Assembly: GCA_904378045.1 (NCBI GenBank)
Contig: CAJFHC010000005.1
Location: 38,217 to 102,216 of the forward strand
DNA length: 64,000 bases
Direction of reading: 5' to 3'
From: Candidatus Metalachnospira gallinarum
GTDB taxonomy: Bacteria; Bacillota; Clostridia; Lachnospirales; Anaerotignaceae
Shown here: one piece after another, positions 25,231 through 32,695 of the stretch
How positions within the stretch are numbered: the stretch's first letter is position 1
How the letters are laid out: each line of letters starts with the position of its first letter
Position numbers and translations under genes: made by a program
Notes under the pieces: model-generated
The model's database searches: none
Told to the model about the DNA's origin: nothing
Seen by the model: only the letters and a program-made list of their open reading frames with translations

Positions 25231-25773
25231 ATGAAAAAATTTGTATGTTCAGTTTGCGGTTATGTTCACGAAGGTAACGAGGCTCCCGATTTCTGTCCAG
25301 TATGCAAGGCTCCTAAAGATAAATTTAAAGAAGTTACAGGCGAAAGAGAATGGGCTGCAGAGCACGTTGTAGGCGTTGCTCAGGGTGCCAGCGAAGATAT
25401 AATGAAAGACTTAAGAGCTAACTTTGAAGGCGAGTGTACAGAGGTTGGTATGTACCTTGCAATGGCAAGAGTAGCTCACAGAGAGGGATATCCTGAGATC
25501 GGCCTCTACTGGGAGAAGGCAGCTTATGAGGAAGCTGAGCATGCCGCTAAATTCGCTGAGCTTCTTGGCGAGGTTATAACAGACTCAACAAAGAAGAACC
25601 TTGAGATGCGTATCGACGCTGAGAACGGCGCAACAGCAGGCAAATTCGATCTCGCAAAACGCGCTAAAGCAGCTAACCTTGACGCTATCCACGACACAGT
25701 TCACGAGATGGCTCGCGACGAGGCTCGTCACGGAAAAGCATTCGAGGGTCTTTACAACAGATACTTCAAATAA
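25231..25773 (+). CDS. Reverse rubrerythrin (N-terminal rubredoxin, C-terminal diiron domain)
   Basis: A 180-residue non-haem iron peroxidase that reduces hydrogen peroxide in anaerobes. A rubredoxin-like FeS4 site (C6xxC9 and C22xxC25) comes first, then a four-helix ferritin-like domain with diiron ligands in [20 protein letters not shown] and [10 protein letters not shown]. This domain order is the reverse of classical rubrerythrin, as in clostridial rubperoxin/revRbr. Codons are strongly biased (AAG/CTT/GCT-rich, unlike neighbours), a sign of abundant expression. The ribosome site AAGGAGGAAAAATAA is strong. It is monocistronic between a PerR-type promoter and a terminator. Confidence 0.95.
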   Translation: MKKFVCSVCGYVHEGNEAPDFCPVCKAPKDKFKEVTGEREWAAEHVVGVAQGASEDIMKDLRANFEGECTEVGMYLAMARVAHREGYPEIGLYWEKAAYEEAEHAAKFAELLGEVITDSTKKNLEMRIDAENGATAGKFDLAKRAKAANLDAIHDTVHEMARDEARHGKAFEGLYNRYFK

Positions 25774-25792
25774 TTTGATCGTTTAAGACTTT

Positions 25793-25821
25793 AACTCCCG
25801 GAGAAAATCCGGGAGTTTTTT
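25793..25821 (+). terminator. Intrinsic terminator of the rubrerythrin gene
   Basis: AACTCCCGGA (25793-25802), loop GAAAA, TCCGGGAGTT (25808-25817) and six T. It touches the stop codon of the convergent LysR gene. Confidence 0.9.
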
Positions 25822-26716
25822 AATTCATTTCCACAAAACATTTTTTCAGCTCGTCCATGTATTTCTGAGCAGCCTTGGAAAATATCTGATATTTCTTCCA
25901 TATGACCGACGCCTCCGACACAAGCGGCGGATCAAGCGGTATGAAACAGAGCTTGCTGTCTCCGCTGACATTTATTAGCTTGTCGAAGCTCAGAGCGTAG
26001 CCAAGCCCCTCCTCCACCATGATCGAGGCGTTAAAAACAAGATTGTAATGTGCCACGATGTTAAGATCGTTGAGATCTTTTTTTATCCATTTTGCCAGCG
26101 GCCAGTCATCGCTTTTCTGGGCTGAAACTATCAAAGGCTTGTCCCACAGATCTTCCGGCCTTATATATTCCATTTCCGCCATGGGATCATCCTTTCTTAT
26201 GTATATTCCCCAGCGATCCGGTATCGGTACCTTTATGGAATTATATTTTGAAGCGTCCACAGGGCCGTAAACCACTCCGAAGTCTATAAGTCCTCTGTCA
26301 AGCTGCTCCTGCACAAAAACAAAATTTCCGCTGAATATATGATAATGTATATCGGGATATTTTTTCTCAAGATTTCCCGCGGCTTTCGCGAAAATCCTGA
26401 ATACATCGGACTCTCCCGCCCCTATGTATACGTCCCCTTCAACTATTTCATCTGAAACACTTATCTCGTTTTCCGTCATCCGCACAAGTTCAAGTATCTC
26501 CTCCGCTCTTTTTCGGAGTATCATACCTTCATCCGTCAATACTACCCTGCGCGAGCCCTTTGTTCCTCTTATTAGAAGTTTCTTTCCCAATTCGTCCTCA
26601 AGAGCCTTAAGCTGTGTGGACAGCGTCGGCTGGGAAAGATGGAGCGATTCGGCCGCCGCCGATATGCTCTGCTCCCTTGCCACCGCCAAAAAGTAATGCA
26701 ATACCCGAAGTTCCAT
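25820..26716 (-). CDS. LysR-family transcriptional regulator
   Basis: A 298-residue regulator: N-terminal winged helix-turn-helix (LRVLHYFLAVAREQSISAAA, then LSQPTLSTQLKALEDELGKKLL, residues 2-48) and a periplasmic-binding-protein-like effector domain (about 90-295). It is divergent from the operon starting at 26865, with two palindromes in the shared 148-base gap, so it probably controls that operon and itself. The downstream genes (DUF3737, cyclophilin-like lipoprotein, Fe-S aldo/keto reductase) suggest a carbonyl or redox signal, which is inference. Start follows AAGGAGGCGATATA. Confidence 0.92.
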   Translation of the reverse strand: MELRVLHYFLAVAREQSISAAAESLHLSQPTLSTQLKALEDELGKKLLIRGTKGSRRVVLTDEGMILRKRAEEILELVRMTENEISVSDEIVEGDVYIGAGESDVFRIFAKAAGNLEKKYPDIHYHIFSGNFVFVQEQLDRGLIDFGVVYGPVDASKYNSIKVPIPDRWGIYIRKDDPMAEMEYIRPEDLWDKPLIVSAQKSDDWPLAKWIKKDLNDLNIVAHYNLVFNASIMVEEGLGYALSFDKLINVSGDSKLCFIPLDPPLVSEASVIWKKYQIFSKAAQKYMDELKKCFVEMN

Positions 26717-26750
26717 TATATCGCCTCCTTATAAAAATATATCACGGCTA

Positions 26751-26810
26751 TATATAGTTTTCAACTATATAAAGTCATTATAAATAAATATTTGATATAT
26801 AAAATCAAAT
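26751..26810. promoter_or_regulatory. Two palindromes in the LysR/operon divergent promoter region
   Basis: TATATAGTT-TTC-AACTATATA (26751-26771) and ATTTGAT-N7-ATCAAAT (26790-26810) are both 21 bases long with perfect arms. They are placed 35 and 74 bases from the LysR start and 55 bases from the first operon ORF, good candidates for LysR-type binding (the second contains T-N11-A). Confidence 0.55.
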
Positions 26811-26864
26811 TAAGTATATTATTTACAGGATGTATAAACAAAATTGATAAAAGGAGTCTTTTTT

Positions 26865-26921
26865 ATGACTAAAACCGTTATTGGGTCAACACATACATTG
26901 GATGGTGACATATATGCCTGA
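26865..26921 (+). CDS. 18-codon leader ORF overlapping the next gene
   Basis: The peptide is MTKTVIGSTHTLDGDIYA. It has the best ribosome site here (AAGGAG, eight bases before the ATG), whereas the following 78-codon ORF has none convincing. Its stop TGA overlaps the next start (ATGCCTGA), so it may couple translation as a leader. Alternatively a one-base frameshift split a ~95-residue gene. It has no recognisable family. Confidence 0.45.
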   Translation: MTKTVIGSTHTLDGDIYA

Positions 26922-27150
26922 AACTATAACCGATGACGATATGATACAGATGCTTAGCGATATGGGCTTTGACCAGAAGATGACTGCCCTGTTTATGGAA
27001 TTAAAATGCTCAGGAAACACGCAGGGTCAGATAAAGATTTTAAACGACGTGCGCTCCGTTATACTTGATAACATCCATAGAGAAGAAAGTCAGATATACC
27101 GTATTGACTATCTTATCTACTGGATAAATAACAGCATCAGCCATATATAA
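26914..27150 (+). CDS. Small helical protein of unknown function
   Basis: A 78-residue acidic, helix-rich protein (MPETITDDDMIQMLSDMGFD ... ending YLIYWINNSISHI). I recall similar short proteins with a QGQIKIL.D.R...LD.IH pattern next to MerR/LysR-type regulators and reductases in Clostridia, but no function. The ATG at 26914 overlaps the leader ORF stop; an upstream in-frame TTG at 26881 is another possible start. Low codon density in charged surface patches suggests a small adaptor, not an enzyme. Confidence 0.65.
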   Translation: MPETITDDDMIQMLSDMGFDQKMTALFMELKCSGNTQGQIKILNDVRSVILDNIHREESQIYRIDYLIYWINNSISHI

Positions 27151-27213
27151 TTTTTGTAAATAAGCAGTTAGACTATTTATTTTGTATAAACCGCTAAATG
27201 GAGGATATTCAAT

Positions 27214-28074
27214 ATGAAAATAATAGAAAATAAAACCTTTGATCAGGAAAGAGCTTTTTATGGAGAAAACGGGATACACGTTTCTGACTGCCGCTTTGAC
27301 GGCCCGGCAGACGGCGAAAGCGCTTTTAAAGAAGGAGATGACATTGAAGTAGAAAATTGTTATTTTAATCTCAGATACCCATTCTGGCACGACCGCGGAC
27401 TAAAGATAACGTACTGTGAGCTGACGGAGCTTTGCCGCGCCGCTATTTGGTATTCAGAACGGGTGGATGTCAAAAACACGTCTCTCCATGGCATAAAAGC
27501 TCTTCGTGAATGCCATGACGTAAAAATATCCGGCTGCGACATCGTTTCCCCGGAGTTCGGATGGTCCACGATGGGAATAGATATGGAAAACACAAAGGCC
27601 GAAAGCGAATATTTTATGATGCGCTCTGCCAACCTCAGCTTCACCAACGTAAGTTTAAAAGGAAAATACTCATTCCAGTATATTGAAAATGGATTATTCG
27701 ACGGCTGTAACTTCGACACGAAGGACGCCTTCTGGCATGCTAAAAACGTCATTGTGAAAAACAGCATCATCAAAGGAGAATATCTTGCCTGGTACTGCGA
27801 GAACGTAACATTTGACAATTGCACGATAATCGGCACGCAGCCTCTTTGCTACTGTAAAGGTCTCAGACTTATCAACTGTAAAATGATCGATACTGACCTC
27901 GCCTTTGAAAAGAGCGATGTATGCGCCACTGTCTCATCTCCGATCATAAGTATCAAAAACCCGGCTTCCGGAAAAATTGAAATTCCATCAGCCGATTATA
28001 TCATTATGGATGATAAAAATGCGAAATGTGAAATCATTTTGACAGAACCATCTGAATCCTATAAGGCAAGCTGA
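27214..28074 (+). CDS. DUF3737 family protein, right-handed beta-helix
   Basis: A 286-residue cytoplasmic protein dominated by short repeats of the type V..C.F....PFWH..N..V..C, predicting a parallel beta-helix. Start MKIIENKTFDQERAFYGENG and repeated W/H-containing rungs (RYPFWHDRGLKITYC, DAFWHAKNVIVKN, EYLAWYCENVTFDN) are the DUF3737 hallmark. Function is unknown; carbohydrate- or surface-binding is the usual role of the fold. The ribosome site TGGAGGATATTCA is good, and the gene is 12 bases from the next one, in an operon under the LysR gene. Confidence 0.88.
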   Translation: MKIIENKTFDQERAFYGENGIHVSDCRFDGPADGESAFKEGDDIEVENCYFNLRYPFWHDRGLKITYCELTELCRAAIWYSERVDVKNTSLHGIKALRECHDVKISGCDIVSPEFGWSTMGIDMENTKAESEYFMMRSANLSFTNVSLKGKYSFQYIENGLFDGCNFDTKDAFWHAKNVIVKNSIIKGEYLAWYCENVTFDNCTIIGTQPLCYCKGLRLINCKMIDTDLAFEKSDVCATVSSPIISIKNPASGKIEIPSADYIIMDDKNAKCEIILTEPSESYKAS

Positions 28075-28086
28075 AGGAGTGATTAT

Positions 28087-28644
28087 ATGAAAAAAATCGG
28101 CATTTTGTCCGCCGCAGTTCTTATGCTTTTCAGCCTTGCCTCCTGCTCTCCGGATTCCGACATCCAGCATGATGAAAGTAGTGCGGCATCTAAAAATAGT
28201 GCATTGGCTGACCAGTATACGGCGGCTGAAACAGAAAATACGGTTGATAATGAAACGGAGGCGCGGGAAACTATGGAAGATATTTTTTATATAGAGGCAA
28301 ACGGAACAGTATTTACTGCTGTATTTGAGGATAACTCAAGCGCTGAGGCTTTTAAAGACATGCTTAAAGAAGGTGAGCTTATTATCAGCATGAGCGATTA
28401 TGGCAACTTTGAGAAAGTAGGAAGCATCGGGCGAAGCCTTCCGACTAATGATCAGCGCATAACAACCGAACCAGGTGACATTATACTTTATCAAGGCAGC
28501 TCTATCACAGTGTACTATGATAAAAACACATGGAATTTTACGAGACTTGGTAAAATAAATGACGTAACATGTGATGCGCTTCTTGAAGCGTTTGGCGATG
28601 GAGATGTAACAATGGCATTTTATTTGAGTGAGCTTCAAGCATAA
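28087..28644 (+). CDS. Cyclophilin-like lipoprotein
   Basis: A 185-residue exported lipoprotein. The signal peptide MKKIGILSAAVLMLFSLASC ends in a lipobox with Cys20; a Ser/Asp-rich linker runs to about residue 65. The C-terminal ~115 residues (EANGTVFTAVFEDNSSAEAF, SDYGNFEKVGSIGRSLP, PGDIILYQGSSITVYYD) match the cyclophilin-like beta-barrel found beside reductases in Clostridia; it lacks canonical peptidyl-prolyl isomerase residues, so binding rather than isomerase activity is likely. Ribosome site AAGGAGTGATTAT. Base composition is a little more AT-rich than its neighbours. Confidence 0.85.
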   Translation: MKKIGILSAAVLMLFSLASCSPDSDIQHDESSAASKNSALADQYTAAETENTVDNETEARETMEDIFYIEANGTVFTAVFEDNSSAEAFKDMLKEGELIISMSDYGNFEKVGSIGRSLPTNDQRITTEPGDIILYQGSSITVYYDKNTWNFTRLGKINDVTCDALLEAFGDGDVTMAFYLSELQA

Positions 28645-28692
28645 AGATTATATAATAAATATCCATTAAGAGCAGAAATCAGGAGGAATAAA

Positions 28693-29790
28693 ATGGAATA
28701 CAGAACCAACAGAAAAACCGGCGACAAAATAAGCGTTATAGGCTTCGGCACATCGTCCGTCGCCGCTTCCGGAGAAGCTGAAGCGGTAAAAACCATCCGT
28801 ATGGCTTATGAAAACGGCATAAACTACTACGACCTTGCCACGGCCGACGCCCTGACCTTTGATTACTTTAAAGAGGCTCTTTCCGATGTCAGAAAAAACG
28901 TGCTTTATCAGCTCCATTTTGGGGCGAATTATGAAACCGGAGCCTACGGCTGGACAACGGATATAGAAACAGTCAAAAAAAGCGTTGAGTGGCAGCTTGA
29001 ACATCTTAATACTGACTATATAGACTACGGCTTTATCCATTGTCTTGACGAGACAAACGACTGGGATGATTATAAAAGAAACGGCGTGTATGATTATCTC
29101 CTTAAAATGAGGGAAGAAGGCGTTGTAAAGCATATCGGTCTTTCATCCCATACTCCGGCAGCCATAAATCGTATAATGGACGAGGCTAATCCCGATATGC
29201 TTATGTTTTCCGTTAACCCCGGATATGACTATCAGCAGGGCGAGTTCGCCAACGGCTCCGTGGACGACCGTGCCGCAATATATAAAAGATGCGAAGCTGA
29301 GGGCACAGGTGTTTCAGTAATGAAGCCATTTTCCGGCGGGCAGCTTCTTGACTCCTCCCTTTCGCCGTTCGGAAAAGCCCTCACCGCATACCAGTGCTTA
29401 CAGTACACCCTGGACAGACCGGGAGTGCTTACCGTTCTTCCCGGAGCGGCAAACTCCAAAGAGCTTAAAAACATCCTTGGATTTTTAAGCGCCTCCGATG
29501 AAGAGAAAGATTATTCCGTCATCGGAACATTCAGCCCAGCCGACGCCGTGGGCAAATGCGTATACTGCAATCATTGCAGGCCATGTCCCGTCGGAATAGA
29601 CATCGGTCTTGTAAATAAGTATTACGACCTGTCAAGAAACAGGGATACTCTTGCGGACGAGCATTACCGCGGTCTTAGTCTCAACGCCGGCGACTGCATA
29701 CACTGCGGCCGCTGTGACGGCAGATGTCCCTTCGGCGTAAAGCAGTCGGACAGAATGAATGAGATAGCCGAATATTTCAAATACCGATAA
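28693..29790 (+). CDS. Aldo/keto reductase with C-terminal 4Fe-4S ferredoxin domain
   Basis: A 365-residue oxidoreductase. The N-terminal TIM barrel shows YYDLATADAL (Asp/Tyr region), GLSSHTP and SVMKPFSGGQLL; the C-terminal ~80 residues carry two clusters, CVYCNHCRPCPVGIDI and CIHCGRCDGRCPFGV. Proteins of this build are predicted ferredoxin-linked carbonyl reductases, and many have degenerate NADPH contacts. It is the last gene of the LysR-linked operon, ended by the hairpin at 29798. Ribosome site AGGAGGAATAAA. Confidence 0.93.
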   Translation: MEYRTNRKTGDKISVIGFGTSSVAASGEAEAVKTIRMAYENGINYYDLATADALTFDYFKEALSDVRKNVLYQLHFGANYETGAYGWTTDIETVKKSVEWQLEHLNTDYIDYGFIHCLDETNDWDDYKRNGVYDYLLKMREEGVVKHIGLSSHTPAAINRIMDEANPDMLMFSVNPGYDYQQGEFANGSVDDRAAIYKRCEAEGTGVSVMKPFSGGQLLDSSLSPFGKALTAYQCLQYTLDRPGVLTVLPGAANSKELKNILGFLSASDEEKDYSVIGTFSPADAVGKCVYCNHCRPCPVGIDIGLVNKYYDLSRNRDTLADEHYRGLSLNAGDCIHCGRCDGRCPFGVKQSDRMNEIAEYFKYR

Positions 29791-29797
29791 ACATCCG

Positions 29798-29822
29798 ACC
29801 GCCGGACTATTCCGGCGGTTTT
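29798..29822 (+). terminator. Intrinsic terminator of the LysR-linked operon
   Basis: CCGCCGGA (29799-29806), loop CTAT, TCCGGCGG (29811-29818), then TTTT. A 150-base stretch to the next promoter holds nothing I recognise. Confidence 0.85.
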
Positions 29823-29972
29823 GACATAAATCTGAAAAGCCGTTTCCACGAAGCAAGGCTTTATCTCCGTATATTGTCTCCCAAGCGTATTCATCCTGAT
29901 TTTAAACATATATCTATCAGCCATATCCAATGAAATATTTTTGATTTATTAGCGTAATCACATTAAATTTTA

Positions 29973-30001
29973 TTGTCTGAATCTGGTATTTATAGTATAA
30001 T
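29973..30001 (+). promoter_or_regulatory. Promoter of the diguanylate cyclase gene
   Basis: TTGTCT (29973-29978), 17 bases, TATAAT (29996-30001). The transcript would carry a ~65-base leader. Confidence 0.65.
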
Positions 30002-30030
30002 ATATTTGATATGTGTATTATTTTTTCTGT

Positions 30031-30057
30031 GCGAAAGCCATTGTTTCGCCTTTTTTT
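30031..30057 (+). terminator. Weak terminator-like hairpin in the cyclase leader
   Basis: GCGAAA (30031-30036), seven bases, TTTCGC (30044-30049) and C plus seven T, between promoter and ribosome site. It may attenuate the downstream gene; the six-base stem is short. Confidence 0.4.
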
Positions 30058-30072
30058 GATGGAGGAATCAGG

Positions 30073-31434
30073 TTGAAATCACTGTCGTACTTAAAAAACA
30101 GCCCCTTAAGACTATATTTTCTTTTGGGACTTATTGCCATAGAATTTCTTATGTCATTTTCCTTTCTGGGATATGTGCATATCGAGCCGATTTCCATAAC
30201 CTTCGCGTACATTCCGGTGCTTCTTGCCGGCTGTATACTTGACCCTCTCGCATCGACCATTGTCGGCACGGCTTTCGGTCTATCCAGTATGTGGAAAGCA
30301 TCCGCGGACTATGTTGCCGCCGGCGACAGGATTTTTTCGCCCATTCTCAGCGGAAGTCCCCTGTCAAGTTTTGCCCTGAGCGTTATTTCCAGAGCGCTGT
30401 TTGGACTTTTGATCGGATTAATGTATACGCTCGCGAAAAAGAGCCCAAAACACAACAATATTCTTATCGTTATTGTCTCACTATTTGGAAGGTCGATACA
30501 TTCGGTCATAGTATATTGTTTTATGGGAGTCTTGTTCCCGGAAGTGGGATTTGGAGTTGCAACGGCTCTTTCTGGAATGTTCACCCCCGGAAATACATTG
30601 ACTTCCATAGTCTCGGCCGCGATAGTCCTTTTCGCCTTCTGCGTGATGAAAAGCTCATTTTTCAAGCAGGTGAATCAGCATTTTCTTGCGGTGGAAAATA
30701 TGCGTGTGTTTACAAAGAAAACCGTTACTGTCACATTGCTCACCGTCATATTGACGCTTGTGTCGGCCTGCGCCATAGCGTTTTATTTTGTTTACAGGAT
30801 GAGTTATGTGCTCGACGTAAACGGATATGACCTGACCGAAACCGCTCAGTATGATATTTTACACATTCAGACTCAATTCCTGTTTGGCATACTTTCGCTT
30901 ATTTTCCTTGTGGCACTCATTCTGTTTATGGCGAACAGGCATACTACATACGTCAGATATGAGGCGACCTTTGACTCCCTTACTGGGGTGTTGAACAGAA
31001 ATGGATTTTTCCCTCTTTGCGAGCGTATTCTTTCCTATGAGGAATTTAACGGCGAGCCTATGTATTTTGTCATAACTGACATTGACGACTTCAAGCACAT
31101 CAATGATTCCTACGGACATCCAAAGGGAGACGAGGTTCTTTATAAATTCGCCTATATGCTTCAGAAAACCTTTTCGGAAAAAAGCGTTATAGGCCGTATC
31201 GGCGGCGATGAATTTGCCGTTATGCTCTATGAGCCTTTAACTTTGGAAGAGCTGGAGAATTTATTGAATGATTTTTTGGAAAGCCTCAAATGCATCGGCA
31301 GTCACAGTATTTCCTGCAGTATAGGAGCCGTCGCTTTCAGGGAAAAGCTCGATCTTAACACCCTTTACGAACTTTCGGATGAATGTCTCTATAAGGCAAA
31401 GAGCAACGGAAAGGGTCAATATTATATCAAATAA
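30073..31434 (+). CDS. Membrane diguanylate cyclase with ECF-S-like sensor region
   Basis: A 453-residue protein making the second messenger c-di-GMP from GTP. The first ~270 residues hold about seven to eight membrane helices; the first part (YVHIEPISITFAYIPVLLAG, LDPLASTIVGTAFG) resembles substrate-binding (S) components of ECF vitamin transporters, suggesting ligand sensing. The GGDEF domain has FDSLTGVLNRNGF, DIDDFKHINDSYGH and GGDEF at 377-381. The product-inhibition RxxD motif is not present at the usual place. Start is TTG with GGAGG seven bases upstream; the upstream ATG at 30013 lies before the leader hairpin and lacks a ribosome site. Confidence 0.87.
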   Translation: MKSLSYLKNSPLRLYFLLGLIAIEFLMSFSFLGYVHIEPISITFAYIPVLLAGCILDPLASTIVGTAFGLSSMWKASADYVAAGDRIFSPILSGSPLSSFALSVISRALFGLLIGLMYTLAKKSPKHNNILIVIVSLFGRSIHSVIVYCFMGVLFPEVGFGVATALSGMFTPGNTLTSIVSAAIVLFAFCVMKSSFFKQVNQHFLAVENMRVFTKKTVTVTLLTVILTLVSACAIAFYFVYRMSYVLDVNGYDLTETAQYDILHIQTQFLFGILSLIFLVALILFMANRHTTYVRYEATFDSLTGVLNRNGFFPLCERILSYEEFNGEPMYFVITDIDDFKHINDSYGHPKGDEVLYKFAYMLQKTFSEKSVIGRIGGDEFAVMLYEPLTLEELENLLNDFLESLKCIGSHSISCSIGAVAFREKLDLNTLYELSDECLYKAKSNGKGQYYIK

Positions 31435-31462
31435 ATTTTAATCAAATAAAATTTCAACGACT

Positions 31463-31499
31463 GAGGGCGCCTGAATCAAAATCAGGCGTCCTCTTAATT
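31463..31499 (+). terminator. Intrinsic terminator between convergent genes
   Basis: GAGGGCGCCTGA (31463-31474) pairs fully, with one G-U, to TCAGGCGTCCTC (31482-31493), then TTAATTT. Confidence 0.85.
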
Positions 31500-32675
31500 T
31501 CAGTTCTCTTTTATTTCCCTCGTCTCAGTTATATAAACTAATTTTTCTCCGTCGCTCGACAAATATCCGCTCTCCACAAGTCTGCCCTTTTCCCAGTCAT
31601 AATTCTCATCAGCTTCTTCCAGCAGGTCGGTAAAAGATAAACCGATGGTCAGCCCTCTATCTTTCATTATCTCAAGCAATTTTTCGTATTCGGCCTTTTC
31701 CAGCGTATTTTTCCTTCCCTCCGCCGGTTCGCTTATCCATTTCCTTAACAAGCTGTCTATATTTTTGAGAAGATCAGACATCTTCCATATTCCGGCTCCT
31801 CGGAACGAAAAGCCGTCCCGGACAGGCTTAAGCGGTCTTCCGTCATCGCTCCATATTCCCTGGGCGCCGTTAAAGGCACATGCCGCAAGCACAGGTTTCA
31901 GCGCATTTATGTCCTCCTTAGTCCATTCTCCCGTGAGCTCCATACTGCCAAAGGCGTCAAGACAATATCCCCAGCCGCCAGCTTCTTCCCGGAACGATAT
32001 CCATCTTTTCGTATCCGGCAGGAAATTTTTATAAAAATCCTGGAATATGTCCTGCGGCAAAGGATCATCTAAACCGGTCAAATTTACGCATACAAGCTCG
32101 ATCTTGCGCAGTCGTTTTGCCGAAACGAACTTATCCGTCGGCTCTATGGTTTTTTCCACCCATTCTGCCAGAGTGTTTTTGTCCGGTTCGCTTATCATAG
32201 CGGAGAAAAAATCAACGGCCGAATCAAAGGATTTCTCCCCTTTTCTCCACTCCTGAGGCTTTCCCCTTTTGTAGACAAGCCTATTTCCATCGCTTATAAA
32301 ATAGCCGATTTCGTGATATTCGCTGTCGTCCTCAGGAATATCCGAAAAATCAAATGTTATGGCCAATCCAAGCCGTTTCATTTCTTTAAGAAGTTCGCCA
32401 TACATTGCGATGTCAAATCCGTATTTGGTCTCTCTTTTTTCTATATGCTCCACAGTCCAGTCATGCATACTCAAAAGAGTTCCATGGAAGTCCCATCTTC
32501 CGCATCCCGAAAAATCAACATTTCTGTTTTTCTCGGACAGCTTGCCGAAAACAGTCAAGCCATAAGCCCCTTCAAAGCTCCAGTTTTCTAAAAGAATATT
32601 AAGTAAGTCCAAAGCTCTTCCGGTCCATTTTCCCGATAAGCCGACCGTTCCTTTCGCCATTGATATATTTGCCAT
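31500..32675 (-). CDS. Uncharacterised protein with an internal duplication
   Basis: A 391-residue soluble acidic protein of no family I recognise. Two halves align: residues ~10-135 (LSGKWTGRALDLLNILL, CGRWDFHG, YGELLKEMKRLGLAITFDFS, GYFISDGNRLVYKRG) and ~245-385 (LTGEWTKEDINALKPVL, GAGIWKMSD, YEKLLEIMKDRGLTIGLSFT, GYLSSDGEKLVYITE). Each repeat has W-containing strands and a helix ending RLGL/RGLTI before a strand, so a repeated alpha-beta domain is likely. No signal peptide or membrane segment. Start follows AGGGTGATGTTATAA. It lies 20 bases downstream of another unknown gene and is probably cotranscribed with it. Confidence 0.8.
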   Translation of the reverse strand: MANISMAKGTVGLSGKWTGRALDLLNILLENWSFEGAYGLTVFGKLSEKNRNVDFSGCGRWDFHGTLLSMHDWTVEHIEKRETKYGFDIAMYGELLKEMKRLGLAITFDFSDIPEDDSEYHEIGYFISDGNRLVYKRGKPQEWRKGEKSFDSAVDFFSAMISEPDKNTLAEWVEKTIEPTDKFVSAKRLRKIELVCVNLTGLDDPLPQDIFQDFYKNFLPDTKRWISFREEAGGWGYCLDAFGSMELTGEWTKEDINALKPVLAACAFNGAQGIWSDDGRPLKPVRDGFSFRGAGIWKMSDLLKNIDSLLRKWISEPAEGRKNTLEKAEYEKLLEIMKDRGLTIGLSFTDLLEEADENYDWEKGRLVESGYLSSDGEKLVYITETREIKEN

Positions 32676-32695
32676 TTATAACATCACCCTTATAC

